Below, in pieces: positions 1 to 8,513 of a stretch of DNA of 64,000 nucleotides. The first letter of the stretch is position 1; each line of letters opens with the position of its first letter. A model generated the notes under the pieces. It worked only from the letters and a program-made list of their open reading frames with translations. It ran no database searches and was not told where the DNA came from. Made by a program: the position numbers and the translations under genes. The stretch comes from Kitasatospora xanthocidica (GTDB taxonomy: Bacteria > Actinomycetota > Actinomycetes > Streptomycetales > Streptomycetaceae), in contig NZ_BNBY01000006.1 of assembly GCF_014656195.1 (NCBI RefSeq), forward strand, positions 32,736 to 96,735. Direction: 5' to 3'.

Positions 1-206
1 GTGGTCTGAACCACTGGAACGAAACCGCGACTCCAGGCGACGCTACCCGCGCTTCCGCGCCCTGTCAGCCCCTCCCGCCCCGATTTCGGCATCGGTTCCA
101 TCACGCCAGCCCCACCCCACCAACCCCCGGATATCCCACCACCCCGCCACCCCGGCCCGGTAGACTGCCCCCGGTGCCGCCGTGATCCGTCGCGGACGGT
201 CACCGT

Positions 207-280
207 GCCTCCTTAGCTCAGCTGGCCAGAGCACCGCTCTTGTAAAGCGGGGGTCGTCGGTTCGAACCCGACAGGGGGCT
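207..280 (+). tRNA. tRNA-Thr (anticodon TGT)
   Basis: A complete 74-nt cloverleaf. The 7-bp acceptor stem pairs 207-213 with 273-279. The anticodon stem pairs 234-238 with 246-250 around a 7-nt loop holding TGT at 241-243. The T arm at 256-272 carries the TTCGAAC loop, and 280 is the discriminator base. CCA is not encoded. The TGT anticodon reads ACA, a rare codon in this GC-rich genome. Confidence 0.97.
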
Positions 281-415
281 CCGCGTGTGAAGGGCCAGTT
301 CGCCGGGGTGATCCCGGGCGGGCTGGCCCTTCGGCGTTTCGTTGGTGGGGGCGGCGGGCTGGTGGTGAGCAGGGGGTTTGCGGGAGGGGGAGCTGACGTG
401 TGGTCGGCTCGGGGG

Positions 416-1621
416 TCAGTCGGGTGGGAGGGTGAGGGTGGCGAGGGCGCCGCCGTCGGGGTGGTTGGTGAAGGTGAGGGTGGCGCCGATGACGCGGGTG
501 TGGCCGGTGGCGATGGTGAGGCCGAGGCCGTGGCCGCGGCCGCGTTCGGGGGCGTTGGTGCGGAAGCGTTGGGGGCCGTGCCGGAGGAGGTCGTCGGGGT
601 AGCCGGGGCCGTGGTCGCGGACGGTGATGCGGCGGCCGTCGACGTGGAGGTGGACCGGGGCGGCGCCGTGGCGGTGGGCGTTGATGAGCAGGTTGCCGAG
701 GATGCGGTCCAGTCGGCGCAGGTCGGTGCGGACCCGGGGGCCGTCGGCGACCTCGACGGTGACGTCCAGGCCGGTGAGGGTGACGGTCCGGCGCACCGCG
801 CGGTCCAGCGGGATGGCGGAGAGGTCGGGGGCTTCGGCGTCGGCGTCCAGGCGGGAGACCTCCAGGAGGTCTTCGACCAGGCCGCGCAGGGCCTGGACCC
901 GGTTGCGGACGAGTTCGGTGGGCCGGCCCGGCGGGAGCAGTTCGGCGGCGGTGACCAGGCCGGTGAGCGGGGTTCGGAGTTCGTGGGCGACGTCCGCGGT
1001 GAAGCGTTGCTCGTCGGCGAGGCGGCGGTGCAGGGTGCGGGACATCAGGTCGACGGCGGCGGCGAGGTCGGCGACCTCGTCCTTGCCGTCGACGAGTTCG
1101 CCGATCCGGGTGTCGGTTCCGCCGGCGGCGATGCCCCGGGCCGCTGTGGCCGCGGTCCGCAGGCGACGGCTGATCCGGTCGGCGACGAGTACGCCGGCCA
1201 GCACGGTGGTGAAGACCGCGGCGACGACGGTGAGCAGGATGATCCGGTCCAGGTCGGCGATGGCCTGCCGGTCCTGGGCGAAGTCCACCCGGATGGAGAG
1301 CACGCCCTGCTGCACCGGGCCGGCCGCCCACATGGATTCGCCCGCGCCGTCGGTCGCGAGCATCGATCCCTGCCGGCCGCCGGTGGCGAGGGTGTGCAGT
1401 CGGCCGGGCAGCGCCGGGTCGTTCAGGGCGGCGCCGCGGCCCGCCACCTCGCCGCTGCGGCCGTAGCCGGTCAGGGAGGATTCGAGGGCGGTGAGGGCGG
1501 TGGCGCGGGCCTGGTCGACGTGCTGGCGGATCATCGCCCGGTGGACCAGCAGGCCGACGGCCACCGCGACCAGGACGGAGATGGCGGCGACGGCGGTGGC
1601 GATCTGGCGGCGCAGGGTCAT
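416..1621 (-). CDS. Sensor histidine kinase, CseC-like
   Basis: A 401-residue membrane sensor kinase that should phosphorylate the regulator encoded just upstream. Visible in order: a transmembrane segment (about residues 8-30), an extracytoplasmic loop of about 95 residues, a second transmembrane segment (about 127-148), a HAMP linker, a HisKA box AHELRTPL with His213, then the N box (NLLINAH), G1 (DHGPG) and G2 (GHGLGL) of the ATPase domain. The ATG overlaps the TGA of the regulator (ATGA), so translation is probably coupled. Gene order (anchored CseA-like protein, regulator, kinase) and the regulator sequence resemble the Streptomyces cell-envelope-stress system CseABC, but no sigE lies next to it; a sortase operon does. 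The ligand is unknown. Confidence 0.9.
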   Translation of the reverse strand: MTLRRQIATAVAAISVLVAVAVGLLVHRAMIRQHVDQARATALTALESSLTGYGRSGEVAGRGAALNDPALPGRLHTLATGGRQGSMLATDGAGESMWAAGPVQQGVLSIRVDFAQDRQAIADLDRIILLTVVAAVFTTVLAGVLVADRISRRLRTAATAARGIAAGGTDTRIGELVDGKDEVADLAAAVDLMSRTLHRRLADEQRFTADVAHELRTPLTGLVTAAELLPPGRPTELVRNRVQALRGLVEDLLEVSRLDADAEAPDLSAIPLDRAVRRTVTLTGLDVTVEVADGPRVRTDLRRLDRILGNLLINAHRHGAAPVHLHVDGRRITVRDHGPGYPDDLLRHGPQRFRTNAPERGRGHGLGLTIATGHTRVIGATLTFTNHPDGGALATLTLPPD

Positions 1622-2379
1622 GCCGGTCGCCGCAGCTTGTAGCCGAAGCCGCGGACGGTCTCGATCCGGCCGGAGCCGATCTTGGCGCGCAGCCGCTGGA
1701 CGTGGACGTCCACGACGCGGGTGTCGGCGCCCCACTCGTAGTCCCAGACCCGTTCGAGCAGGGTGGAGCGCTCCAGCACGATGCCGGGTGCGGCGGTGAA
1801 CTCCAGCAGCAGCCGCAGCTCGGTGGGGGTGAGCGGGACCAGGCGCCCGTCGACCCGCACCTCCATGCTGTCGGTGTCCACCCGGAGGCCGTCGAAGCTG
1901 CGGACGGTGGGGGAGGGAGGGGCGGGAGGGGAGGAGGGGGTGGTGGGCGGGGCTTCGGACGGCGGCGTCGGGGCGACCGGGATACGCCGCAGCACGGTGC
2001 GGATCCGGGCCACCAGCACGGCGCTCTCGAACGGCTTGACCACGTAGTCGTCCGCGCCGGCTTCGAGGCCGGAGACCACGTCCACCGGGTCGGTGCGCGC
2101 CGACATCATCAGGATCGGCAGCTGGCTCTCCTCGCGGATCCGGCGGCAGAGGCCGACCCCGTCGAGCAGCGGCAGCATGACGTCCAGCAGGAGCAGGTCG
2201 GGCCGGACGGCGTGGAAGGCCTCCAGCCCCTCCAGTCCGTCGGCGGCCGTGGTGACCGGGAAGCCGTAGCGCTCCAGGGCCATCCGGGTGGCCTCGCGGA
2301 TCACCTCGTCGTCCTCGACCAGGAGGATGTGCGGCTGGGCGGCGGCGGGGTGCGTCGCGGGGGTCATCGCGGGGGTCAT
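1618..2379 (-). CDS. OmpR/PhoB-family response regulator, CseB-like
   Basis: A 253-residue regulator. The receiver domain shows the acidic pair Asp23-Asp24, phospho-acceptor Asp66 (LLDVMLP) and conserved Lys115 (VVKPF); a winged-helix DNA-binding domain follows at about residues 150-250 with typical RVWDYEWG and VDVHVQRLRAKIG motifs. A Pro/Ser/Ala linker of about 25 residues joins them. The first ATG at 2379 overlaps the stop of the CseA-like gene (ATGA); a second in-frame ATG four codons later could also serve. The receiver strongly resembles CseB of Streptomyces. The target is unknown; the adjacent sortase/surface-protein genes are an obvious candidate because all five genes run in one direction. 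Confidence 0.92.
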   Translation of the reverse strand: MTPAMTPATHPAAAQPHILLVEDDEVIREATRMALERYGFPVTTAADGLEGLEAFHAVRPDLLLLDVMLPLLDGVGLCRRIREESQLPILMMSARTDPVDVVSGLEAGADDYVVKPFESAVLVARIRTVLRRIPVAPTPPSEAPPTTPSSPPAPPSPTVRSFDGLRVDTDSMEVRVDGRLVPLTPTELRLLLEFTAAPGIVLERSTLLERVWDYEWGADTRVVDVHVQRLRAKIGSGRIETVRGFGYKLRRPA

Positions 2380-3224
2380 CGCTTCGGCTCCGGGGACACG
2401 GTGGGCGTGATCTGCGGGGTGGCCGGCCGGGGCGCGCGCGGGGGCTGGACGGCCGCGCCGGCGGAGGGGGTGGCGGTCGGAACGGCCGACGGGCCGACCG
2501 GTGCCGCGGTCTTGACGGCACCGCTGGGCTGGGCGGGGCCCTCCCCGGTGGGCGGACGCACGCCGAGGCCCTCGTCCTTCCGCTCCAGCAGGACGAGCCT
2601 GACGCCGTCCCAGTGGTAGTGGCTGCTGGTCCGGACGTAGAGGCTGGTCGACTCGTACAGCCACAGGTCGGAGCCGATGGTCGCGGCGCTGAAGGTCCGT
2701 TGGACCTGGACCCGCAGGACGGGCAGCAGACGGTTTTCGGCAGGGGTGTAGACGTGCAGCACCACCGGGCCGGGGGTGATGACGGCGATGATCAGCGAGA
2801 GCCGGCCGTCCCCGGTGAGGTCGCGGAACTCGGGACTGCGGATCTCGCAGTTGTCGCAGGAGCCGAGCGCCGTCCGTTCCTCGGCGGTGACGGCCGGGTC
2901 CTTGGCGAGGACGGTACGGACGTCGACCGCCGTGACGTCCTGCCCGGGGACGGTCACGTCGGGCACGGGCTGCGGCGGTGGCTGGGTGGCGTCACCGGCG
3001 CCGGTGACGGGCTGGGTCGGGGCCGGTGTGGCGTCCAGGGCCGGCCAGAGCGCCTGGGCGACGGGCGGTGGCGTGACCGTCCGGACCGGCCCCTGGTCCC
3101 GCAGACCGCCGGGGGTGGACCGGCCGAAGGCCAGCGCGGCGACGGCGAGGAGGACGAGCAGGCCGGCCAGGGCCGCCACGGGGACGGCGCCGGGACGGCG
3201 GCGGGGTACGGGTGGTGCTGCCAC
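2376..3224 (-). CDS. Membrane-anchored CseA-like protein
   Basis: A 282-residue protein with a basic N-terminus, one hydrophobic segment (about residues 14-34) and then an extracytoplasmic part. A Pro/Thr-rich stretch leads into a globular domain that carries a Cys-x-x-Cys pair (SCDNC) and ends in a low-complexity Pro/Ala/Thr tail. There is no lipobox cysteine after the hydrophobic segment, so unlike CseA of S. coelicolor it is likely anchored by an uncleaved segment. It starts with GTG, and its stop overlaps the regulator start. By position and general build it may modulate the kinase signal at the membrane. That role is inferred from the Cse system, not shown here. Confidence 0.7.
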   Translation of the reverse strand: MAAPPVPRRRPGAVPVAALAGLLVLLAVAALAFGRSTPGGLRDQGPVRTVTPPPVAQALWPALDATPAPTQPVTGAGDATQPPPQPVPDVTVPGQDVTAVDVRTVLAKDPAVTAEERTALGSCDNCEIRSPEFRDLTGDGRLSLIIAVITPGPVVLHVYTPAENRLLPVLRVQVQRTFSAATIGSDLWLYESTSLYVRTSSHYHWDGVRLVLLERKDEGLGVRPPTGEGPAQPSGAVKTAAPVGPSAVPTATPSAGAAVQPPRAPRPATPQITPTVSPEPKR

Positions 3225-3422
3225 GGTCGGTGCTCGTCCTCCTGATCTGTGGTGATGCGGCGGTCGGCGGGCCCGCTCCGCCGCGCGGCCCGGTGGCCGC
3301 CGAGCGCCCGGGCCCCACTGGTAGGTCGTGCGGACGGCGGCCGGGGGTTCCCGGCGGGGTTCCAGGCCGGTGGCTCCCCGGGGGGCGGATCGGGGCGGAT
3401 CAGGTACGGAACAGGGGAAGGG

Positions 3423-4271
3423 TCAGGCCGGGTCGGCCAGCACGATGATGTTGTCCGTCCAGTGGCCGTCCGAGCCGATCCGCCCGCCGCAGGTGATCAG
3501 CCGCAGCGCGGGTGCGGGCGTGTTGCCGTAGACCTGTTCGGTGGGGAAGGCGTCCTTGGCGGCCTGGAGCAGTGTACGGACCTTGAAGTCCACGGTGCTG
3601 CCGTCCGCCCGCCGGACCTGGATCAGCTCGCCGGGCCGCAGTTTCGGCAGCTGTCGGAAGACCGCCGGGCCGTGCGCGGTGTCGTAGTGCCCGATCAGGA
3701 CGGCCGGCCCGGTCTCGCCGGGGGTGGGGCCGTTGCGGTACCAGCCGACCTCGTCACCCCGGTCGGCCGGCGGTACCTGCACGGTGCCGTCGGCGTTCAG
3801 CCCGAGGTCGGTCACCGGCGCGTCCACTCCGGCGGAGGGGATGAGCAGGCGCGTCGGCGGGGAGGACGGGACGGGCTTCGGGGCGGTGGCCGCTGGGCCG
3901 CCGACGGGTGCGGTGCTCCCGGCGGCCGGTGCCGCGGGCGGGGTGTTCGCGGTGCTTCCGTGCCCGGAGGCCTCGATCCGTACCACCGGGGTCTCCCGGC
4001 CGGACAGCGCCAGCGAGACGCCGAGCACCAGGCAGAGCAGGCCCGCCGTGCCGAAGGCCGTACGGCGCAAGGCGCTCGGGCCGGGTCTGGCGGCTCGGCG
4101 CCGTCCGCGCCGGTGTCCCGGCCCGCGGCCGGGGCCGTTCGCGCGCGTGCGGCCGTGGCCGACGGTCCCCGCCGTCGGGGCGGCCCCGGCGCCGTTCCCC
4201 CGACTGGCCGGGTGCGGGGGAACGGCGCCGGGGTGCCCGGCGGACTCGGGACCGGTGTCAGCCGCGCGCAC
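3423..4271 (-). CDS. Class F (class E/F-type) sortase
   Basis: A 282-residue membrane transpeptidase. The N-terminal 60 residues are basic and Pro/Gly-rich, followed by one transmembrane anchor (about 70-92) and a Ser/Ala/Pro linker. The sortase beta-barrel then carries the catalytic His in LIGHYDTAHGP and the catalytic Cys261 in LITCGG, with a following Arg in the CGGRI context. Class F sortases of actinobacteria are of this size; few have known substrates. The GTG start lies 14 nt inside the 3' end of the upstream small surface-protein gene, so the two are likely co-translated. Confidence 0.9.
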   Translation of the reverse strand: MRAADTGPESAGHPGAVPPHPASRGNGAGAAPTAGTVGHGRTRANGPGRGPGHRRGRRRAARPGPSALRRTAFGTAGLLCLVLGVSLALSGRETPVVRIEASGHGSTANTPPAAPAAGSTAPVGGPAATAPKPVPSSPPTRLLIPSAGVDAPVTDLGLNADGTVQVPPADRGDEVGWYRNGPTPGETGPAVLIGHYDTAHGPAVFRQLPKLRPGELIQVRRADGSTVDFKVRTLLQAAKDAFPTEQVYGNTPAPALRLITCGGRIGSDGHWTDNIIVLADPA

Positions 4272-4710
4272 CGGAGCGGCGGCGCAGGACGGCGAAGCCC
4301 AGCGCGCCGGCGCCGACGGCCGCGACGGCGCCGCCGCCCGCGAGCATCAGGCCGGAGCTGTCGGAGGCGGTGGAACCGTCGCCTGCCTGCGCGGCGCCCT
4401 TCGGCACGTCGCGGACCTGCGGCTGGGTGCCGTTGGGGGCCTGCGGAGCGGCCGGGGCAGGGCTCTTCGGGCCGGCGCTCGGGGTCGCGGTCGGCGCGGC
4501 CCCGGCGGGGGCGGCGGGGGCCTTGGGGCCGGCCGCGCTCGGGGTGGCGGTCGGGGTGGCCCCGGCGACCGCAGCGGGGGCGGGGGCCTTCGGGGTGCCG
4601 TCGGCCCAGGCCTGTCCGCCGGTCATGACGGTCAGCAGTGCGGCCCCGGTGAGGGCGCAGACCGCCAGGACGCGGCGGGTGGGCGAGTGAACGGTACGGC
4701 TCCTGCTCAT
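4258..4710 (-). CDS. Small secreted Ala/Pro-rich protein with C-terminal membrane anchor
   Basis: A 150-residue protein. A signal peptide occupies about residues 1-36 (RRVLAVCALTGAALLTVMTG with a probable cut after QAWA). The mature part is built of repeated Ala/Pro/Thr modules (GATPTATPSAAGPKAPA-like) and ends in a hydrophobic helix (about 118-143) and a RRR tail. That is the shape of a sortase substrate, but no LPXTG-type pentapeptide is visible before the helix (the sequence is SSGLMLAGGG). The ATG at 4710 was chosen because the signal peptide follows at once. It is the first gene of the sortase operon. Confidence 0.65.
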   Translation of the reverse strand: MSRSRTVHSPTRRVLAVCALTGAALLTVMTGGQAWADGTPKAPAPAAVAGATPTATPSAAGPKAPAAPAGAAPTATPSAGPKSPAPAAPQAPNGTQPQVRDVPKGAAQAGDGSTASDSSGLMLAGGGAVAAVGAGALGFAVLRRRSGARG

Positions 4711-5075
4711 GCGGTGGTCTCCATCTGCATCGGTGGGATACGTCGGTCTTCGGCGCCGGACGTGCACGTCCTCGTCACGGACGCCCCTCGACCGGGTCGC
4801 CGTCGGGTCGGAGGGCCGGTACGGCCGGTACGGCCGGTAGGACTCGTGCGACCGGTGCGGCCGGGGCGTCGTCAGTGACGGTAGGAGGGCCCTGTCGCGG
4901 TCCTCGGCCGGTCGTGTCACGGCCGCCCATCGGCTGTGTAACGGTCGTCGCGCGGAACGTACCGGGGTCCGCGCGGTCGTGACCCGGACCGGCTGCCGGT
5001 CGCCTCGGAAGGGGCGAACTCGCCTTCAGGGCAGGCGGGTTCGGCTGCCGATCAGGTGCTGCGGAGCCGCTGCCG
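4711..5075. other. Intergenic region with short tandem repeat
   Basis: Between the surface-protein gene and the recombinase remnant. It carries a tandem repeat of the unit CCGGTACGG at about 4812-4840, followed by related CCGGT blocks. No gene was seen. The promoter of the five-gene minus-strand operon probably lies here, but no convincing -35/-10 pair was recognised. Confidence 0.5.
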
Positions 5076-5885
5076 CTACCGCCCCGTCCGCAGCTGCCGG
5101 AGGGTCCGGCCGGGCCCGAGCGCGCCGGTGTGGGCGGTGAACAGCTCCGCCGCGCGGCGGTAGGAGAGGCGGGCGCGGCCGGTGTAGGGGCAGCGGTCGG
5201 CGGCGGGGGTGCCGGCGGGGGCGCGGCGGTCGGTGAGGAAGAGCGGGCCGGTGCCGCGGCCGGCGATGAGGAGGGGGAGGAGGCGGGCGGTGCCGGCCCG
5301 CCAGTGGACGGGGGCGTGTCCGGGGCGGGTGCGGCGGTGCGGGAGGTCGAGGTGGTCGGTGTCCAGGGCCAGGACGGCCTCGATCACGGCGCCGGATTCG
5401 TGCAGCAGGTGCCAGAGCGTCTGTTCGCGCAGCGGCGCGCGGAGGGCGAACAGGGCGTGCAGTTCGTCGGGGGTCAACGGGCCGGCGGTGGCGGGTGGTT
5501 CGGGTAGTGGGCGGGGGTGCAGGCCGGTCGTCGGGTCGCCGTCGATCCAGCCGCGGGCCCGCCACCAGGCCACGGCCGCGCGGAGGGTGGAGAGTTCCCG
5601 GTTGAGGGTGCGCGGGTCGGTGTCCGTGCCGCGGTGGGTGACGGCGGCGCGGAGCCGCCCGGCGGCGTCCGGGTGGTCGAGCAGGGCGAGCGGCAGTACG
5701 GGGGGCCGGGCGCGGCGCCGTTCGGTGCCGGTGGGGGCGGGGCGGTCGGCGAGCGCCCAGGCCCAGGTGTGCAGCGCGATCCGGTAGATCCGCCGGGAGC
5801 CCTCGGCGAGCCCGGAGGCGGCCAGGTAGCGCTCGACGGCTACGGCGTACTCGACCGGTGGGAGTCCTGCCGCGCTCTCTGTCAC
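5076..5885 (-). pseudogene. Truncated tyrosine recombinase/integrase-like gene
   Basis: A 269-residue product with the N-terminal SAM-like core-binding domain of phage-type integrases (about residues 10-110) and the first half of the catalytic domain. It stops directly after the LRQLR box, where intact relatives continue with the His-x-x-Arg motif and, later, the nucleophilic Tyr. Those catalytic residues are therefore missing. The other frames downstream do not continue the domain, so this looks like a deletion rather than a frameshift. The GTG at 5885 was chosen because AAGAGG lies 6 nt upstream; an ATG at 5915 is also in frame. It is divergent from an MFS gene. It could be a decayed integrase or a domesticated DNA-binding protein. 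Confidence 0.7.
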
Positions 5886-5897
5886 GTTCGCCCTCTT

Positions 5898-5992
5898 CCG
5901 CAGTAAATCAATCATCCGAAGCCGCCGGAAGAATATCCGCCAGGCACAGTAAACAGCAGGTGGACGGCTATTTCCAGGGCTGTTTACTGCGG
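5898..5992. promoter_or_regulatory. Inverted-repeat operator candidate between divergent genes
   Basis: An 11-bp perfect inverted repeat CAGTAAACAGC (5947-5957) / GCTGTTTACTG (5979-5989), with a third copy of the core as CCGCAGTAAA at 5898-5907, which pairs 10/10 with TTTACTGCGG at 5983-5992. The stretch is AT-rich for this genome and lies between the recombinase-like gene and the MFS gene. It is a likely binding site for a dimeric regulator or a hairpin. The binding protein is unknown. Confidence 0.5.
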
Positions 5993-6087
5993 TAGTCACC
6001 GACTCGCCGGAAATTGATGCGGAAAGGCTCAAGTTTTTCCCGGAAACCCTTGAATCCCGTCTCCCCGGAACCCCAGACTTGCTGCCC

Positions 6088-7359
6088 ATGGCAGTGGACA
6101 CCGAACGGATCCCGGCTCGCCGTAGGCGTCTGGGAGACCGGCTCGCCGTGCTGGGCGAGCGCGAATTCCTGTGGTTCTTCACCGGGTACACGACGTCCCT
6201 CGTCGGCTCCTCGATGGCGCCGGTGGCGGTGGCGTTCGCGGTGCTCGACGGCGGTGGCGGCGGCACCGACCTGGGGTGGGTGATGGCGGCCCGGATCCTC
6301 CCGGTGGTGCTGGTGCTGCTGGCCGGCGGGGTGATCGCCGACCGGCTCGGCAGCCGCCGGGTGATGCTGGGGTCGGACCTGCTGCGCGGGCTGGTCCAGG
6401 CGCTGTTCGCCGGGCTGCTGCTGGCCGGGCACGCGCCGGTCTGGGCGATGGTCGCTCTGGTGGCCGTGTGGGGGGTCGGGGAGGGGCTGTTCATGCCGGC
6501 CTTCGGTGCGATCGTGCCCGGGCTGGTGCGCCGGAAGGAGCTGTTGGCGGACGCCAACACCCTGCTGGGGCTGTCCCGTTCGGTGTCCACTGTGGTCGGT
6601 CCGGCCGCGGCCGGCCTGCTGACCGCAGCGTGGGGCCCGGCCGCCGTGCTGCTGGTCGACGCGGTGACGTACGGCGTCGGGGCCTTCGCGCTGGCCGCGC
6701 TGCGGCTGCCCGGGCGCGGGCCGTCGGGCGGCGGCGGGGAGTCGATGATCGAGGACCTGCGGGCGGGCTGGTCGGAGTTCGCCTCCCGTCCGTGGCTCTG
6801 GCTCACCACCGCGCAGATGGGCCTGTTCAACCTGCTGGTCTGGGCGCCGTTCCTGGTGCTCGGCCCGCTGACCGCGCAGCGGGACCTCGGCGGTGCCAGC
6901 GCCTGGGGCCTGGTGATGGGTGTGTACGGGGCCGGCGCGGTGCTCGGCGGGCTGCTGATGCTCGGCCGTCGGCCCGCCCGTCCGCTGGCGGTGGCCACCG
7001 TGGCCGGACTGGGCTGGGCGCTGCCGTCCGGGGCGCTCGCGGCCGGGGCCTCGTTGCCCTGGGTGGTCGCGGGCGGGCTGGTGGCGGGGGTCGGCTCGGC
7101 GGTCTGCGGGACGCTGTACGGCACGACGATGCAGGAGTGGGTCCCGGTGGAACTGCTCGGGCGGCTGACCTCCTTCGGCGCGCTCGGCTCCTTCGTCCTC
7201 GGCCCGCTCGGTCTGGCGGCGGCCGGCCCGCTGTCCGGCCGGTTCGGGATCGGCGGCGTGTTGCTGCTCGGGTCTGTCTGGCAACTGGCCGCCGGGGCCG
7301 TAGTGTTGGGCATACCGGCCGTACGGAATCGGCGCTGGGAGGAGGCGCCGGAGAACTGA
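6088..7359 (+). CDS. MFS transporter (MFS_3/enterobactin-exporter type)
   Basis: A 423-residue integral membrane protein with about 12 hydrophobic segments. After a basic N-terminus it begins REFLWFFTGYTTSLVGSSM, typical of the EntS/MFS_3 branch, and has the cytoplasmic loop motif ADRLGSRRVML between segments 2 and 3. It is probably a proton-driven exporter; the substrate is unknown. The start is taken as ATG 6088, since the in-frame TTG at 6079 has no better ribosome-binding site. It is divergent from the truncated recombinase and shares the inverted-repeat region. Confidence 0.88.
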   Translation: MAVDTERIPARRRRLGDRLAVLGEREFLWFFTGYTTSLVGSSMAPVAVAFAVLDGGGGGTDLGWVMAARILPVVLVLLAGGVIADRLGSRRVMLGSDLLRGLVQALFAGLLLAGHAPVWAMVALVAVWGVGEGLFMPAFGAIVPGLVRRKELLADANTLLGLSRSVSTVVGPAAAGLLTAAWGPAAVLLVDAVTYGVGAFALAALRLPGRGPSGGGGESMIEDLRAGWSEFASRPWLWLTTAQMGLFNLLVWAPFLVLGPLTAQRDLGGASAWGLVMGVYGAGAVLGGLLMLGRRPARPLAVATVAGLGWALPSGALAAGASLPWVVAGGLVAGVGSAVCGTLYGTTMQEWVPVELLGRLTSFGALGSFVLGPLGLAAAGPLSGRFGIGGVLLLGSVWQLAAGAVVLGIPAVRNRRWEEAPEN

Positions 7360-7541
7360 CCAACCCCTCGGACGGCTCCGGGGCGCACCCCCGGCCCCCG
7401 GTGCGACCCACCGCGCACCGTGCCCGGCCGGCCCCGGAGTGCAACCGGCTGCCCCACCCGCGCACGCAGGCCTCCGCGGCGGGCGGGGCGGCCGACCCGG
7501 TCGTACCGTGGAGGGGCGGGGGTGACGGAGGAGGTCGACCA

Positions 7542-7775
7542 ATGCCCGGTTCGCTCACCATCAGCCACCACGAGTCCGCGGTCGCCCTGGACCACACGGA
7601 CGCCGAGCGGCTCGCCACGGTACTGGCCGAGCTGGCGTACCTGCTGGAGATCCCGGGGCCGAACCGGATCAACGAGGCGCAGCTCGCCCTGCTGTGCGAG
7701 GGCCGCGCCCCGGACCGCGCCGAACTGGCGCACTGGTCCCAGGCGCTGGCCACCCGGCTGAAGGGGCGGCTCTGA
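7542..7775 (+). CDS. Small conserved-looking protein of unknown function
   Basis: A 77-residue acidic protein that begins MPGSLTISHHESAVALDH and ends in a basic GRL tail. There is a clear GGAGG ribosome-binding site about 9 nt upstream of ATG 7542, and codon positions show the usual GC-rich third-base pattern. No family is recognised. The sequence looks helical and soluble, without a membrane segment. It lies in a 600-bp gap between the MFS gene and the alkyltransferase gene and is probably expressed alone or with the latter. Confidence 0.65.
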   Translation: MPGSLTISHHESAVALDHTDAERLATVLAELAYLLEIPGPNRINEAQLALLCEGRAPDRAELAHWSQALATRLKGRL

Positions 7776-7967
7776 CCGGAGTCGTCCGTGTCCGGCCGGC
7801 GGCCGACCGCGCCTGACCGCGCCGATTCGGCGGTCGACCGCGCCCGCCCGGAGGCCGACCGCGACCGGGGTGCCGATCGGCCGCCGTACGATGGCGCGCG
7901 GGGCGGGGAAGCCCTCCGGGCGCCGGGGTGGCCGGCGGCCGGTCCGGCGGAGGGCGGGGGCCCGAGC

Positions 7968-8513
7968 GTGTCGCAGTCCTGGTCGATGTCCTGGCTGACC
8001 GTGCCGACTCCGCTGCCCAGCGGCCCGATGCACATCGCGGTGACCCCGCTCGGCGTGGCGGCGGCCGGGTACGGCGGACGGGACGGCGAGGCGCCCTCGT
8101 GCACCGACGACACGAAGATCGCCGCCGTCACCGAGCGGATCGGCGCCTATCTGGCGGGCCGCACGCGTGAGTTGGGCCTGCCGATCGACTGGAGCCTGAG
8201 CTCCGGGCCGCACCGCGCCGTGCTGCAGACGCTCTGGCGCGAGGTGCCGTTCGGCCGCACCGTCACGTACGGCGAACTGGCCTCCCGCAGCGGGGTGTTC
8301 GAGGGCGTCACGGAGCCCGGCCTGGCCGCCCGGACGGTCGGGCAGATGATGGCCGCCAACCCGGTCGCGCTGCTGGTGCCCTGCCACCGGGTGGTGGCGG
8401 CGGACGGGATCGGCGGCTTCGGCGGCGGCCGGGTCGGGATCGAGGTGAAGCGCTGGCTGCTCACCCTGGAGGGGGTGTTGGAGCCGACGCTCGACTGGGA
8501 CGGGCCGCTTTAG
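7968..8513 (+). CDS. ogt: Methylated-DNA--protein-cysteine methyltransferase
   Basis: A 181-residue suicide repair protein that removes O6-alkyl groups from guanine in DNA. The helix-turn-helix region (REVPFGRTVTYGELA) and the active site PCHRV with acceptor Cys139 are intact, followed by the GFGGG motif. Length matches single-domain Ogt/MGMT proteins. The GTG at 7968 is an estimate: an ATG at 7986 is also possible, and a longer in-frame reading from 7788 would add a low-complexity, poorly convincing N-terminus. Confidence 0.92.
   Translation: MSQSWSMSWLTVPTPLPSGPMHIAVTPLGVAAAGYGGRDGEAPSCTDDTKIAAVTERIGAYLAGRTRELGLPIDWSLSSGPHRAVLQTLWREVPFGRTVTYGELASRSGVFEGVTEPGLAARTVGQMMAANPVALLVPCHRVVAADGIGGFGGGRVGIEVKRWLLTLEGVLEPTLDWDGPL

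Noticed and set aside
416..2521. A 701-residue minus-strand frame covering regulator and kinase regions
   Set aside because: Only its last 401 residues are a real protein (the kinase); the first part is an out-of-frame reading of the regulator gene.
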